Below are positions 8,462 to 16,414 of a DNA stretch of 54,880 bases, piece after piece. The notes beneath the pieces are model-generated. The model was not told the origin of the DNA, did no database searches, and saw only the letters and a program-made list of their open reading frames with translations. Made by a program: the position numbers and the translations under genes. Where the stretch lies: assembly GCA_024226315.1 (NCBI GenBank), contig JAAELT010000148.1, forward strand, positions 1 through 54,880, read 5' to 3'. Origin of the DNA: a bacterium (GTDB lineage: Bacteria > Acidobacteriota > Thermoanaerobaculia > Multivoradales > J023). Every line of letters begins with the position of its first letter. The stretch's first letter is position 1.

Positions 8462-9879
8462 AGACCGTAGCGCTCGATGCGGCGGCGCAGGGCGTCGCGC
8501 GAGATGCCGAGGCGCCGGGCCGCCTGGACCTGGACGCCGCCCGAGGCCGCCAAGGCCCTTTCGATGACCCGCTTTTCGATCTCCTCCAGGTTGAATTCGC
8601 CGTCTGGGATCATCGGATTCGCGAGATCGGCCGACTCAGCCGCCGGTTCGTCGCCGGGCGCCGCGCTGGCGGGAGCGTCGCTTCGCGGGCCCTCGAGGAT
8701 CTCGCGAGAGAGCATGGAGGAATCGATGACCTGTCCTTCCCCGCACAGGCAGACGAGTCGCTCGATCTCGTGCTCGAGCTCGCGGACGTTTCCGGGCCAG
8801 GGATGGTCGAGCAGCGCGCGCAACGCCTTCACCGTGACACCGCGAACCGACCGCCGGGCGCCCTCAGCGGCGGCACGGACGAAATGTTCCACCAGGCCGG
8901 GGATGTCCTGCTGGCGCTCGGCGAGGGTGGGTACGATGAGGGTGGAGCCCGCCAGGCGGTAGTAGAGGTCGCGGCGGAAGGCTCCTTCCTCGATTCGCGT
9001 CTTGAGATCGGTGTTGGTGGCGGCGACGATACGGACGTCGGTGGCGACGGCTCTGCCACCGACCGGCTGGATCTCCTTCTCCTGCAGGGCGCGCAGCAGC
9101 TTGGCCTGCAGGTCGGCCGACATGTCGCCGATCTCGTCGAGGAAGAGGGTGCCACCCCGCGCCTGGTGGAACTTGCCGGTGCGCCCGGTGACGCCGGAGG
9201 CAACGCCCCGCTCGATGCCGAAGAGCTCGGCTTCCAGCAACTCGGCCGGAATCGCGGCACAGTTGATGGCCACGAACGGCCCCGAGGACCTGAGCGAAGA
9301 GGAGTGCAGAATCCTGGCTACGTACTCCTTGCCGACACCGGTCTCGCCCAGGATCAGGATCGGCAGCTCACCTCGCGCCAACGGCCGCATCTGAGCGTAG
9401 AGGGTACGCATCGCCGGCGACTCGCCGGGCACGTAGCCCGCGGGCAGGACCAGCTCAGACGCCGCCGGCCGCCGGTCGTCCTGCAATGACGAATGCAGCT
9501 CGGTTGTCTCCCCCGGTGGCCGCCGGCCCGATCCCGTTTCGGCCGGCCCGTGGTCCAGGGCCAGTCCCAGCTCGACGTCTTCCGCGTCCACCGCCTCGAG
9601 ACGGAGCCGGGCCTGCCCGAGCTCGATCAGGTCGCCCGGTGCGAGAGTCGCCGTGTCCCGAACCTGCTCACCATTGACGAAGGTGCCGTTCTTGCTATCC
9701 AGGTCGCGCAGCGACACGCCTTGCCGCGTCACCTCGAGGGTGGCATGCCGACGGGAAACGCCACTCGCCGCCAGTACCAGGTGATTTTCGGGGTGGTTGC
9801 CGACACGGACTTCCCCCGACTTCAACGGGAAACTGAGAGGCTGGCTCTCGATCTCTCCGTGCAGGCGAAAATGCGGCAA
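8458..9879 (-). CDS. FHA domain - AAA+ - Fis HTH transcriptional regulator with degenerate GAFTGA loop
   Basis: Modular regulator of about 473 residues. N-terminal FHA domain (about residues 10-95; motifs VGNHPENHLVLAASGVSRRHA and DLDSKNGTFVN) would bind a phosphothreonine partner. A sigma-54-type AAA+ ATPase follows, with Walker A GETGVGKE and Walker B GGTLFLDEIGD, then a Fis-type HTH (AARRLGISRDALRRRI). The sigma-54-contacting GAFTGA loop is replaced by GVASGV, so it may not act as a classical sigma-54 activator. The TTG at 9879 is preferred, with GGAGG just upstream and the FHA fold beginning at once. A GTG at 9924 is possible, but it would place a large palindrome inside the coding region. 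It is convergent with the diiron oxygenase gene. Confidence 0.88.
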   Translation of the reverse strand: MPHFRLHGEIESQPLSFPLKSGEVRVGNHPENHLVLAASGVSRRHATLEVTRQGVSLRDLDSKNGTFVNGEQVRDTATLAPGDLIELGQARLRLEAVDAEDVELGLALDHGPAETGSGRRPPGETTELHSSLQDDRRPAASELVLPAGYVPGESPAMRTLYAQMRPLARGELPILILGETGVGKEYVARILHSSSLRSSGPFVAINCAAIPAELLEAELFGIERGVASGVTGRTGKFHQARGGTLFLDEIGDMSADLQAKLLRALQEKEIQPVGGRAVATDVRIVAATNTDLKTRIEEGAFRRDLYYRLAGSTLIVPTLAERQQDIPGLVEHFVRAAAEGARRSVRGVTVKALRALLDHPWPGNVRELEHEIERLVCLCGEGQVIDSSMLSREILEGPRSDAPASAAPGDEPAAESADLANPMIPDGEFNLEEIEKRVIERALAASGGVQVQAARRLGISRDALRRRIERYGL

Positions 9880-9912
9880 TAGACCTCCAGCTTCAATCGA
9901 CCGAGAGTCTAA

Positions 9913-9940
9913 CAGCGAGTCCACGTACGCGGACTCGCTG
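9913..9940. promoter_or_regulatory. 28-bp near-perfect palindrome, candidate operator of the FHA regulator
   Basis: Ten-base arms CAGCGAGTCC (9913-9922) and GGACTCGCTG (9931-9940) flank a centre containing CGTACG; only the bases next to the core break the symmetry. It sits about 35 bp upstream of the chosen start of the FHA regulator, in the divergent spacer. Without a T-tract it is more likely a dimeric repressor site or autoregulatory site than a terminator. Confidence 0.5.
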
Positions 9941-10010
9941 CTCGCCGGCCACTTCTATCTCTGAGCAGAATCACCCCACACCAAGAGGCGATAGACCTTG
10001 ACTCTTCTGC

Positions 10011-10039
10011 TTGACTCCTATCCGATCGGTCTGTACCCT
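10011..10039 (+). promoter_or_regulatory. Putative sigma-70-type promoter for the Cys-rich secreted protein
   Basis: TTGACT (10011-10016), a 17-bp spacer, then TACCCT (10034-10039), giving a predicted start about 40 bases before the ATG at 10085. A second TTGACT lies 13 bp upstream (9998-10003). The -10 match is only moderate. Confidence 0.4.
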
Positions 10040-10084
10040 GACTCTGAGGCTCACTCACTCAACCCAATCTGGAGGAAGAGAACG

Positions 10085-10570
10085 ATGAGAAGAAGAGCTG
10101 TAGTCTTCGTAGCCTTGGCTCTGTTCTTGGCGGGAGCTGTGTACGCTGAGAGCAGCGATGCGCCCGCTGAAGCCACGCCTGAGCAGTCGATGTGTCTGCC
10201 GGATGCCGCCGGTGCCGAGCTGGCCGCCGAGTGGAGCGAGGAGTTCGTACCGGGAAAGATCGTCGAGGCCGGCATCGTGCCGCTCATCGGGCCGTGCCCG
10301 GTGAGGCGTGACTGCACGGGACCCGCCGGAAACGGCAACACCTGCAGCACCAATCCCGCGAACTGCGGCGTCACCGGTATCGGTTCCAGTTACGACACGG
10401 GCCAGAAAGCCTGCTTGCTGGCCGGCGGCGGGACCTTCTACTGCCCGACCGGAAAGACCATCCACATCAAGCGGGCGAACTGTGATCAGTGTTCGTGTTG
10501 CAGCGGGCCCCCCCCTGTCTGCGTCTGTCCCATCGATTGCGGCGAAGTCCTCCGCTGGGGCTGCGGCTAG
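10085..10570 (+). CDS. Secreted cysteine-rich protein of unknown function
   Basis: A 161-residue protein with a clean Sec signal peptide (MRRRAVVFVALALFLAGAVYA, cleavage after AYA-like residue 21). The mature part holds about 15 cysteines, dense at the end: the cluster CDQCSCCSG, then VCVCPIDCG and a terminal WGCG. This suggests a disulfide-rich or metal-binding extracellular domain. The ATG at 10085 has GGAGGAAGAG before it; an upstream TTG in frame would bury the signal peptide behind 29 residues. No known family is recognised. It is flanked by the FHA regulator (divergent) and M28 peptidase (convergent), with its own promoter-like sequence, so it is probably monocistronic. Confidence 0.8.
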   Translation: MRRRAVVFVALALFLAGAVYAESSDAPAEATPEQSMCLPDAAGAELAAEWSEEFVPGKIVEAGIVPLIGPCPVRRDCTGPAGNGNTCSTNPANCGVTGIGSSYDTGQKACLLAGGGTFYCPTGKTIHIKRANCDQCSCCSGPPPVCVCPIDCGEVLRWGCG

Positions 10571-10643
10571 TAGAGATCGCAGTCCGGTAGGCAGCACCTC
10601 CGCCGGGGGAAGAAAGGTGAGCCCCCGCCGGTGGAGGCGACCG

Positions 10644-11849
10644 CTAGTCGCCACTCCCGTCCCGGGCCAGGGACAACGCGACGTCCGCACCGAGCTGAGC
10701 TGACAGCCGCAGGGTCTCCCGATCCAGGTTCTCAGCGACGTCGCCCGCGGAGTGGATCGCCAGGGTCGCGCGGCCCAGCGAGCCGCTCGAGAAGGTCAGG
10801 CAGTCGATCCCGCGGTGAGCAAAGGGAATCGAGTCGATGCCCATCGCCGGCGGCATCAGCACCCCGCGCACAGCGACTCCCAGGCGCTCGGCCGAACGAC
10901 GGGCCACGGCCGACAGATGGCGTGAGAACCAGCGGCCGAAACCGAAGCGCTCGAGCAGCGCGATCCGGCCGGGATTGCCGGCGCCGTCGAAGTTGAGCGC
11001 CCACACCGGGCGGCCCTCGAGCTCCTGCCGGTGGGCGTCGAGCCAGCGCATGGTCCCTACCATGTGATCTTCCTCCGCACCCGGCGACAGGAAGATCCAC
11101 TCGACGTCGTCCGGCGACGCGGCGGGCAGGCACCGGGCGAGCTGCAACACGATCCCCACCGAGCCGGCGTTGTCGACGCCGCCCGGCGACAGGTTGCCGC
11201 TGCGCAGCGTCGAGAGCACGAAAAGCGCCGCGGCGGCCGTCAGACCGCCCGCCGCCGGCAGCCAGGCCGGCCCCGGCACATCCGCGCCGAAGGCACGGAT
11301 CAGCAGCCACATGGATAGTGCCAGGCCGCCTGAGAGAGCCAGAATCGTCATCCCCATGCGCACCGGGAAGGTGAGGTTCTGTGACTTGCTGTCGTGATGG
11401 GCCAGCACGATGATCGTCGCCCGTGGTTTCTCGGATGGCCCAGCGCGGCCGACGACGTTCGCCGTGCGGGTGATTCCGTCACAGGCGTACAGGCGCTCAC
11501 TCCATGGCGACCAGCCGAGCACGAAGCCGCCGACCGCGAAGGCCACCAGCAGGAGCAGGCCGGAAACCGCCGGCCAGGAGATCGCCGACAGCCCGCTCGC
11601 CGCGAGCAGCACTCCGATGCCGAAGAGCACCGACCGCAGGACCCGGAACGCCGGCCGGATGTCGTAGGAGAACTCCTCCTCCGCGACCTCGAGCCCGGCC
11701 TCGCGCATCCACCCGGCGACCAGGTCGATGGCACGCCGGTCGCCCTCGGTGCCCGGGTAGCGCGGAAACGACAACTCTGTCGCATCGGCGAGGATCCTGT
11801 CGGCATCACGGTCGCTGATGTCGGCGCTGTTCTCGGGCATTCTGCTCAT
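10644..11849 (-). CDS. M28 family zinc aminopeptidase with membrane helices
   Basis: A 401-residue peptidase with the full M28 two-zinc ligand set: His and Asp in AHHDSKS, Asp in GGVDNAGS, Glu-Glu in GAEEDHM, Asp in NFDGAG and a late His in IHSAGD. Two hydrophobic helices lie between the N-terminal segment and the catalytic domain (about residues 75-120), and two more interrupt the catalytic domain after the first ligands (about 180-230). It is therefore probably membrane-anchored. The start is ATG at 11849, overlapping the stop of the upstream metallo-hydrolase by ATGA, so the two are translationally coupled. An in-frame extension further upstream runs through that gene and is not credible. 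Substrate unknown. Confidence 0.88.
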   Translation of the reverse strand: MSRMPENSADISDRDADRILADATELSFPRYPGTEGDRRAIDLVAGWMREAGLEVAEEEFSYDIRPAFRVLRSVLFGIGVLLAASGLSAISWPAVSGLLLLVAFAVGGFVLGWSPWSERLYACDGITRTANVVGRAGPSEKPRATIIVLAHHDSKSQNLTFPVRMGMTILALSGGLALSMWLLIRAFGADVPGPAWLPAAGGLTAAAALFVLSTLRSGNLSPGGVDNAGSVGIVLQLARCLPAASPDDVEWIFLSPGAEEDHMVGTMRWLDAHRQELEGRPVWALNFDGAGNPGRIALLERFGFGRWFSRHLSAVARRSAERLGVAVRGVLMPPAMGIDSIPFAHRGIDCLTFSSGSLGRATLAIHSAGDVAENLDRETLRLSAQLGADVALSLARDGSGD

Positions 11850-12733
11850 GCTCGCAGAACCAGCGTTTCGCCGACCGCCATCAGATGCAGCTCCTTGCCG
11901 TCCGGTGCCTGCTCGTCCCACCACGACCGGATGCGCTCCGCCGGCTCCGCCAGCGGCTCGTCCGTGAGCTGGAAGGTCCCCCAGTGCATCGGTACGAAGT
12001 GCCGAGCGCCCAGCGCCAGAAATGCCCGGCCGGCCTGCTCCGGGTTCAGGTGGTTGTGCTCCATGAACCATGCCGGGCTGTAGGCCCCGATCGGCAGCAT
12101 CGCCACCGACAGATTCGGAAACCTGCGGCCGATCTCCGCGAAGCCGTCGAACCAGGCCGAATCGCCGGCGTGGTAAACGGCGGTTCCGCTCGCCTCGATC
12201 ACGTAGCCGCCCCACAGGGTGCGATTCAGGTCCCAGATTCCCCGGCGTGACCAGTGGCGCGCCGGGGTGAGGGTCACCTTCAGGGTCTCGACAGTGACAG
12301 TGTCCCACCAATCGAGCTCTCTCACAGACATGAAGCCGCGGCGGGAAAACCAGCTGCCGAGCCCGAGCGGCACCGCGACCTGGATCCGGCGGGAAAGAGC
12401 GCGAATCGACGGCGCGTCGAGATGGTCCGGGTGGGAGTGGGTAATGAGCAACAGATCGATCGGCGGCAGATCGCCGGGCGCGAGCCCGGGCGGCACATGG
12501 CGAGGATAGACCGCGCCCACCCGGCTCGAGAAGTTCGGATCGATCAGGATCCGCGTACCGTCCAGGCAACACAGGAATGACGCGTGGCCGATCCAGGTGA
12601 GTTGACTTCGCACTTCCAGGAAGTGCACGAGCTCAAGATCCGGCGCGACCCGCGGCGCGCCCGGCCCGGGCGGCGCCACCCTCCGCTCGCCGCTCAGCCG
12701 ATCGAGGATCCCCCACTTCATCACCGCCCTCAT
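11846..12733 (-). CDS. Metallo-beta-lactamase fold hydrolase, NAPE-PLD/UlaG-like
   Basis: Cytoplasmic metallo-hydrolase of about 295 residues. The zinc motif HSHPDHLD and later ligands (ARHWSRRG, GDSAW, MHWGTF) match the bacterial N-acyl-phosphatidylethanolamine phospholipase D / UlaG branch of the metallo-beta-lactamase superfamily; WIGHASFL and IDPNFSSR are also typical. The start is uncertain: ATG at 12733 is chosen, with a TTG at 12775 and an ATG at 12721 as alternatives. It overlaps the M28 peptidase start by 4 bases and follows rsmE by under 100 bp on the same strand, so the minus-strand genes from the GcvT-like gene to M28 may be one transcript. Substrate (phospholipid or lactone) cannot be decided. 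Confidence 0.85.
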   Translation of the reverse strand: MRAVMKWGILDRLSGERRVAPPGPGAPRVAPDLELVHFLEVRSQLTWIGHASFLCCLDGTRILIDPNFSSRVGAVYPRHVPPGLAPGDLPPIDLLLITHSHPDHLDAPSIRALSRRIQVAVPLGLGSWFSRRGFMSVRELDWWDTVTVETLKVTLTPARHWSRRGIWDLNRTLWGGYVIEASGTAVYHAGDSAWFDGFAEIGRRFPNLSVAMLPIGAYSPAWFMEHNHLNPEQAGRAFLALGARHFVPMHWGTFQLTDEPLAEPAERIRSWWDEQAPDGKELHLMAVGETLVLRA

Positions 12734-12803
12734 GCCGTGTGGACGGTGAGCCGGATCCTGGTCGGTGTAGGTCAAGAGCGGGAATTTCTCCGGATCTGAA
12801 AAA

Positions 12804-13517
12804 TCAGATCGGCCCGAGCAGCAACTTCACCGAGGCCACGATCGCCGCGGTCTCGACGCGCAGCGTCCTCTCACCGAGGGAGATCGGCCGGCAGCCGAGT
12901 TGTTCCAGCTCTGCCAGCTCGCCGGAGCTCCAGCCGCCTTCGGGACCCACCAGCACGACGCCCGAGGATTGACGCAGGCCCCACGGAGCAGGTTCTCGGT
13001 CGCCGGCGTCGAGGACGAAACGGTCCATGGAGGCCGCCAGCTCGTCCGCCAGCCGCGACGTCGCGACCTCCCAGGAATCGACGCCCGAGACCTCGGGCAG
13101 CAGGGAGCGATGACTCTGCTCGACCGCCGCGCTCGCCACCCTGCGCAACCGCTCCAGGCTCGCTGTGCCGTAGTTGCGCGGGGTGCGCTCGGTGGAAATG
13201 AACCGAATCGAGCAGGCGCCGATCTCGGTCGCCTTCTCCACCAGCCAGGAGGCGCGCTCGGGGCGTAGCGCGGCAACCCACAGGTGCAGCCTGTAGGAAG
13301 GCTCACCGGTAGGCGCCGGTTCCCCGAGGGTCAGGTAGGCAGCGCGCCGCTCCACCCGCTGAACCTCTGCCCAGCGTGCCCGACCGCCACCGTCGACTAC
13401 CCTCAGCCGGGCTCCGACCCCGAGTCTGCGGGCCCGGAAGAGATGGCGGTAGGCGTCGTCCTCGACGGAGATCTGGTCGCGCTCGAACGCCTCGGGGCGG
13501 ACCAGAAGAGAGATCAT
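12804..13517 (-). CDS. rsmE: 16S rRNA (uracil-1498-N3)-methyltransferase RsmE
   Basis: SPOUT-fold methyltransferase of 237 residues that methylates U1498 of 16S rRNA using SAM. The C-terminal knot signatures are clear: VLVGPEGGWSSGE and LGERTLRVETA. The mid-protein segment RASWLVEKATEIGA is the conserved WxxxxEKxTELG-type motif. The N-terminal PUA-like domain starts at residue 1 (MISLLVRPEAF). It begins 4 bases after the stop of the GcvT-like gene. Length and motifs are normal for the family. Confidence 0.93.
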   Translation of the reverse strand: MISLLVRPEAFERDQISVEDDAYRHLFRARRLGVGARLRVVDGGGRARWAEVQRVERRAAYLTLGEPAPTGEPSYRLHLWVAALRPERASWLVEKATEIGACSIRFISTERTPRNYGTASLERLRRVASAAVEQSHRSLLPEVSGVDSWEVATSRLADELAASMDRFVLDAGDREPAPWGLRQSSGVVLVGPEGGWSSGELAELEQLGCRPISLGERTLRVETAAIVASVKLLLGPI

Positions 13518-13521
13518 GGCT

Positions 13522-14712
13522 CTATTCGCGCATGAGCGGCGAGCGGAAGAAGACCGGCTCGACCACCCGCGCCGGCGCCTGCCGGCGAGCGTAGTCGACC
13601 GTCACCTCCATGCCCAGCTCGGTGCCGAAGCGAGAGTACGGCGTCTGGACTGAGGCCAGCGCGATGTATTTCTTGAGCAGAGTCGACCAGCAGCCGCTGG
13701 TCGCTCGCCCCACCTGCCGGCCATCGGCGTAGACCGGCACCGCTTCGCGCCAGGCGACGGTGGGCAAGTCCGGCATGAGACCGGCCGCCAGGTAAAGCTC
13801 TTCGAGCGGCTCCCACGGGATCTCGAGGCCCACCAGCCGCCAGGCGCTGCCGTCGCGCTTCTCGCGCTCGAGCGCCTCGCGGCCGATGAACGGCGCCTTC
13901 TTGCGGAGCTTCACGGCCCAGTCGAGACCGAGCTCGAAGGGGGAAGACTTCTGGGACGGAATCAACGCGTTCTCGGCACTGATGTAGTCGACGTCGATGA
14001 GAATGAATCCGGCCTCGATCCGAGCGACGTCCATGGCCATGAGTCCGCAAGGAGTCGCCCCGAAAGCCTGCCCGGCGATCATCAAGGCGTCCCAGACGCG
14101 GACCGTCTCCGCTGCCGGGATCCACAGCTCATACCCCAGCTCCCCGGTATAGCCGGTCCGCGTGACTACGACCTCGACCCCACCGATCTCGCATTTCATC
14201 AGGCGAAAGAATCCGAGCTCGGAGGCGGCAGAGCCCGCGACCTCGCTGAGCAACGCTCTGGACCTGGGACCCTGGACGGCGAGCGCCGCGGTCCGTGTGG
14301 ACGTATCCTCGATCTCGACACGCAGCCCCGTGGCGGTCAGCCGCAACCACCGGATCGCCGGCTCGGCCGCGTTGACCTGATAGTGGTCCTTCGCCAACCG
14401 CATGACGGTGCCCTCTTGCAGCACCTTGCCCTCCTCGTCGCACCAGGGCGTGTAGATCACCTGACCCACCTTGAAGGTCTGCGCGCTACGGGTGAAGACC
14501 CGGTCGATCATCGCCCGGGCATCGGGCCCTTGGACTCGATACTTGTAGAGCGGCGAGACGTCGATCAGAGCAGCGCCGTTGCGAATCGCGGCGTACTCCG
14601 GCTGGTGGAAATCGCAGTAGTGGTCGGCCGCGAAATAGCCCGACCATTCACGCCAGCTCAGACTCTTGTTGAGCTCCGCGGTGCGGGGAAAGAAAGGGGT
14701 TCCGATCGCCAT
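13522..14712 (-). CDS. Aminomethyltransferase-like (GcvT family) folate-binding protein
   Basis: A 396-residue protein of the GcvT/YgfZ tetrahydrofolate-binding fold. It has GcvT-like features: ALIDVSPLYKYRVQGPDA near the start, TRTGYTGELGYELW in the middle, and a C-terminal GRATSGCWS segment. No gcvH or gcvP is adjacent, so it may act on another N-methyl substrate (as in dimethylglycine or DMSP demethylases) rather than in the glycine cleavage system. The ATG at 14712 has AGGA about 9 bases before it; an ATG at 14745 would add 11 residues. It is divergent from the PYROXD2-like gene across about 90 bp. Confidence 0.82.
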   Translation of the reverse strand: MAIGTPFFPRTAELNKSLSWREWSGYFAADHYCDFHQPEYAAIRNGAALIDVSPLYKYRVQGPDARAMIDRVFTRSAQTFKVGQVIYTPWCDEEGKVLQEGTVMRLAKDHYQVNAAEPAIRWLRLTATGLRVEIEDTSTRTAALAVQGPRSRALLSEVAGSAASELGFFRLMKCEIGGVEVVVTRTGYTGELGYELWIPAAETVRVWDALMIAGQAFGATPCGLMAMDVARIEAGFILIDVDYISAENALIPSQKSSPFELGLDWAVKLRKKAPFIGREALEREKRDGSAWRLVGLEIPWEPLEELYLAAGLMPDLPTVAWREAVPVYADGRQVGRATSGCWSTLLKKYIALASVQTPYSRFGTELGMEVTVDYARRQAPARVVEPVFFRSPLMRE

Positions 14713-14804
14713 GGTGTCGTCCTCGTCCGTGTTCTCCGGTCGCATATACTACCCGCCCTCACGAGTTGCCGCGAGACGCCCGAAGCCCTTCAGAAATCCA
14801 CGTC

Positions 14805-16406
14805 ATGGCCAAATCCTACGACGCCGTCATCATCGGCGCCGGCCACAACGGGCTGGCGTGCGCCGCCTACCTGGGCCGCGCCGGGCGTTCCGTGCTGGTG
14901 GTCGAGCGTCGACCGATGGTGGGCGGCGCGACGGTCACCGAGGAGATCTATCCGGGCTTCAAGTACTCGGTGTGCTCGTACGTGGTGAGCCTGTTGCGGC
15001 CGCAGGTGATCAGCGAGCTCGATCTCCCGCGTCACGGTCTCGAGATCCTGCCGCTCGACGGTACGCTCACGCCGCTGCCCGACGGCGACTACATCATGCG
15101 CTGGCACGACAGCTCGGAGACCCGGCGGGAGCTCGAGCGTCACTCGAAGGCCGACGCCGACGCCTACGGGCAGTTCGGCACGTTGCTCTATCACCTGGCA
15201 CACGCGGTGCGGCCGATCCTCGGCGCCACGCCGCCGGATCCGACGTCACTCCGCCCTGGTCAGGTCAAGCGCCTGATCGAGATCGGGCGGCAGTTCGGCA
15301 AGTCCCGAGAGCACCTTTACGACCTCGCCAAGCTGATGACGATGAGCTCGGCCGATTTCGTCGAGGCCTGGTTCGAAACCGAGGGTTTGAGAGCGACGCT
15401 GTCGGCCAGCGGCATCATCGGCACCTTCCTAGGACCGCGATCGCCGGGCTCGGCGTACGTCATGCTCCACCACTACATGGGCGAGATCGACGGCCAGTTC
15501 CGCGCCTGGGGTTTCCCCCGCGGCGGCATGAGCGGCGTCGCCGAAGCCTTCGCCGGCGCCGCCCGCGCGGCCGGAGCCGAGATCCGCACCGAGGCGCCGG
15601 TGGCGGAAATCCTGATCCGCGACGGCCGCGCCCGAGGGCTCGTACTCGAAGACGGCGAAGAGATCGCGGCTCGCACGGTGATCTCGAGCGTCGATCCCAA
15701 GCTGACCTTCGAGAGGCTCACCGCTCCCGAGCACCTCGATGCGGACTTTCGGGAGCAGGTGGCACGCTACAAGATCCGGGGCTCCTCGGGCAAGGTCAAC
15801 CTCGCCCTCGACGCCCTGCCCGAGCTCGCCTGTCTGAAGACGTCGAAATCCTGGACCGGCTACCCGCCCGAGGCGCACCTGGCGGGAGGTATCTCGATCA
15901 GCCCCTCGATCGACTACCTGGAACAAGCCTATGACGACGCCAAATACGGCCGGTTCTCCCGCCGCCCGTACATGGACATCATCATCCCCAGCCTGATCGA
16001 CCCGTCGATGGCGCCGCCCGGCAAGCACGTGATGTCGATCTTCGTACAGTACGCGCCGTACCAGCTCGCGGAGGGCACCTGGGAGGACCAGCGCGAAGCC
16101 TTCGGCGACGCCGTGATCGACACCCTGGCGCAGTACGTCCCGAATCTGAAAGACATCATACTCCACCGCCAAGTGGTCACGCCCTGGGACCTGGAACAGC
16201 GATTCGGCCTCACTCAGGGCAACATCATCTATCGCGAGCTGTCGCTCGAGCAACTGTTCTTCCTACGCCCGGCGGCGGGCTGGGCCGAGTACCGCACGCC
16301 AATCGACAGCCTCTACATGTGCGGCTCGGCCACCCATCCCGGCGGCGGCGTGATGGCGGCGCCGGGACGGCTGGCGGCAAAGAGGATCCTGGCGGATCAG
16401 GGTTAG
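14805..16406 (+). CDS. FAD-dependent oxidoreductase, PYROXD2/phytoene dehydrogenase-like, copy 1
   Basis: A 533-residue flavoprotein. The FAD-binding Rossmann motif is at the N-terminus (AVIIGAGHNGLACAAYLGRAG, residues about 6-26, followed by VVERRPMVGG), and the C-terminal NAD(P)/FAD motif is SLYMCGSATHPGGGV. The layout is that of the CrtI/PYROXD2 clan, but no carotenoid genes are nearby, so desaturase function is not supported. It is followed after 8 bp by a second homologue that shares the order of these motifs and the segment DDAKYGRFSRRPY / DDTKYGRLGERPY, indicating an old tandem duplication. ATG at 14805 is preferred, placing the Rossmann motif close to the start. Confidence 0.88.
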   Translation: MAKSYDAVIIGAGHNGLACAAYLGRAGRSVLVVERRPMVGGATVTEEIYPGFKYSVCSYVVSLLRPQVISELDLPRHGLEILPLDGTLTPLPDGDYIMRWHDSSETRRELERHSKADADAYGQFGTLLYHLAHAVRPILGATPPDPTSLRPGQVKRLIEIGRQFGKSREHLYDLAKLMTMSSADFVEAWFETEGLRATLSASGIIGTFLGPRSPGSAYVMLHHYMGEIDGQFRAWGFPRGGMSGVAEAFAGAARAAGAEIRTEAPVAEILIRDGRARGLVLEDGEEIAARTVISSVDPKLTFERLTAPEHLDADFREQVARYKIRGSSGKVNLALDALPELACLKTSKSWTGYPPEAHLAGGISISPSIDYLEQAYDDAKYGRFSRRPYMDIIIPSLIDPSMAPPGKHVMSIFVQYAPYQLAEGTWEDQREAFGDAVIDTLAQYVPNLKDIILHRQVVTPWDLEQRFGLTQGNIIYRELSLEQLFFLRPAAGWAEYRTPIDSLYMCGSATHPGGGVMAAPGRLAAKRILADQG

Positions 16407-16414
16407 CCTAGAGC

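Noticed and set aside
11850..12572. N-terminal extension joining the M28 peptidase to the upstream frame
   Set aside because: It lies wholly inside the metallo-hydrolase gene; the ATGA overlap at 11849 is the natural start.
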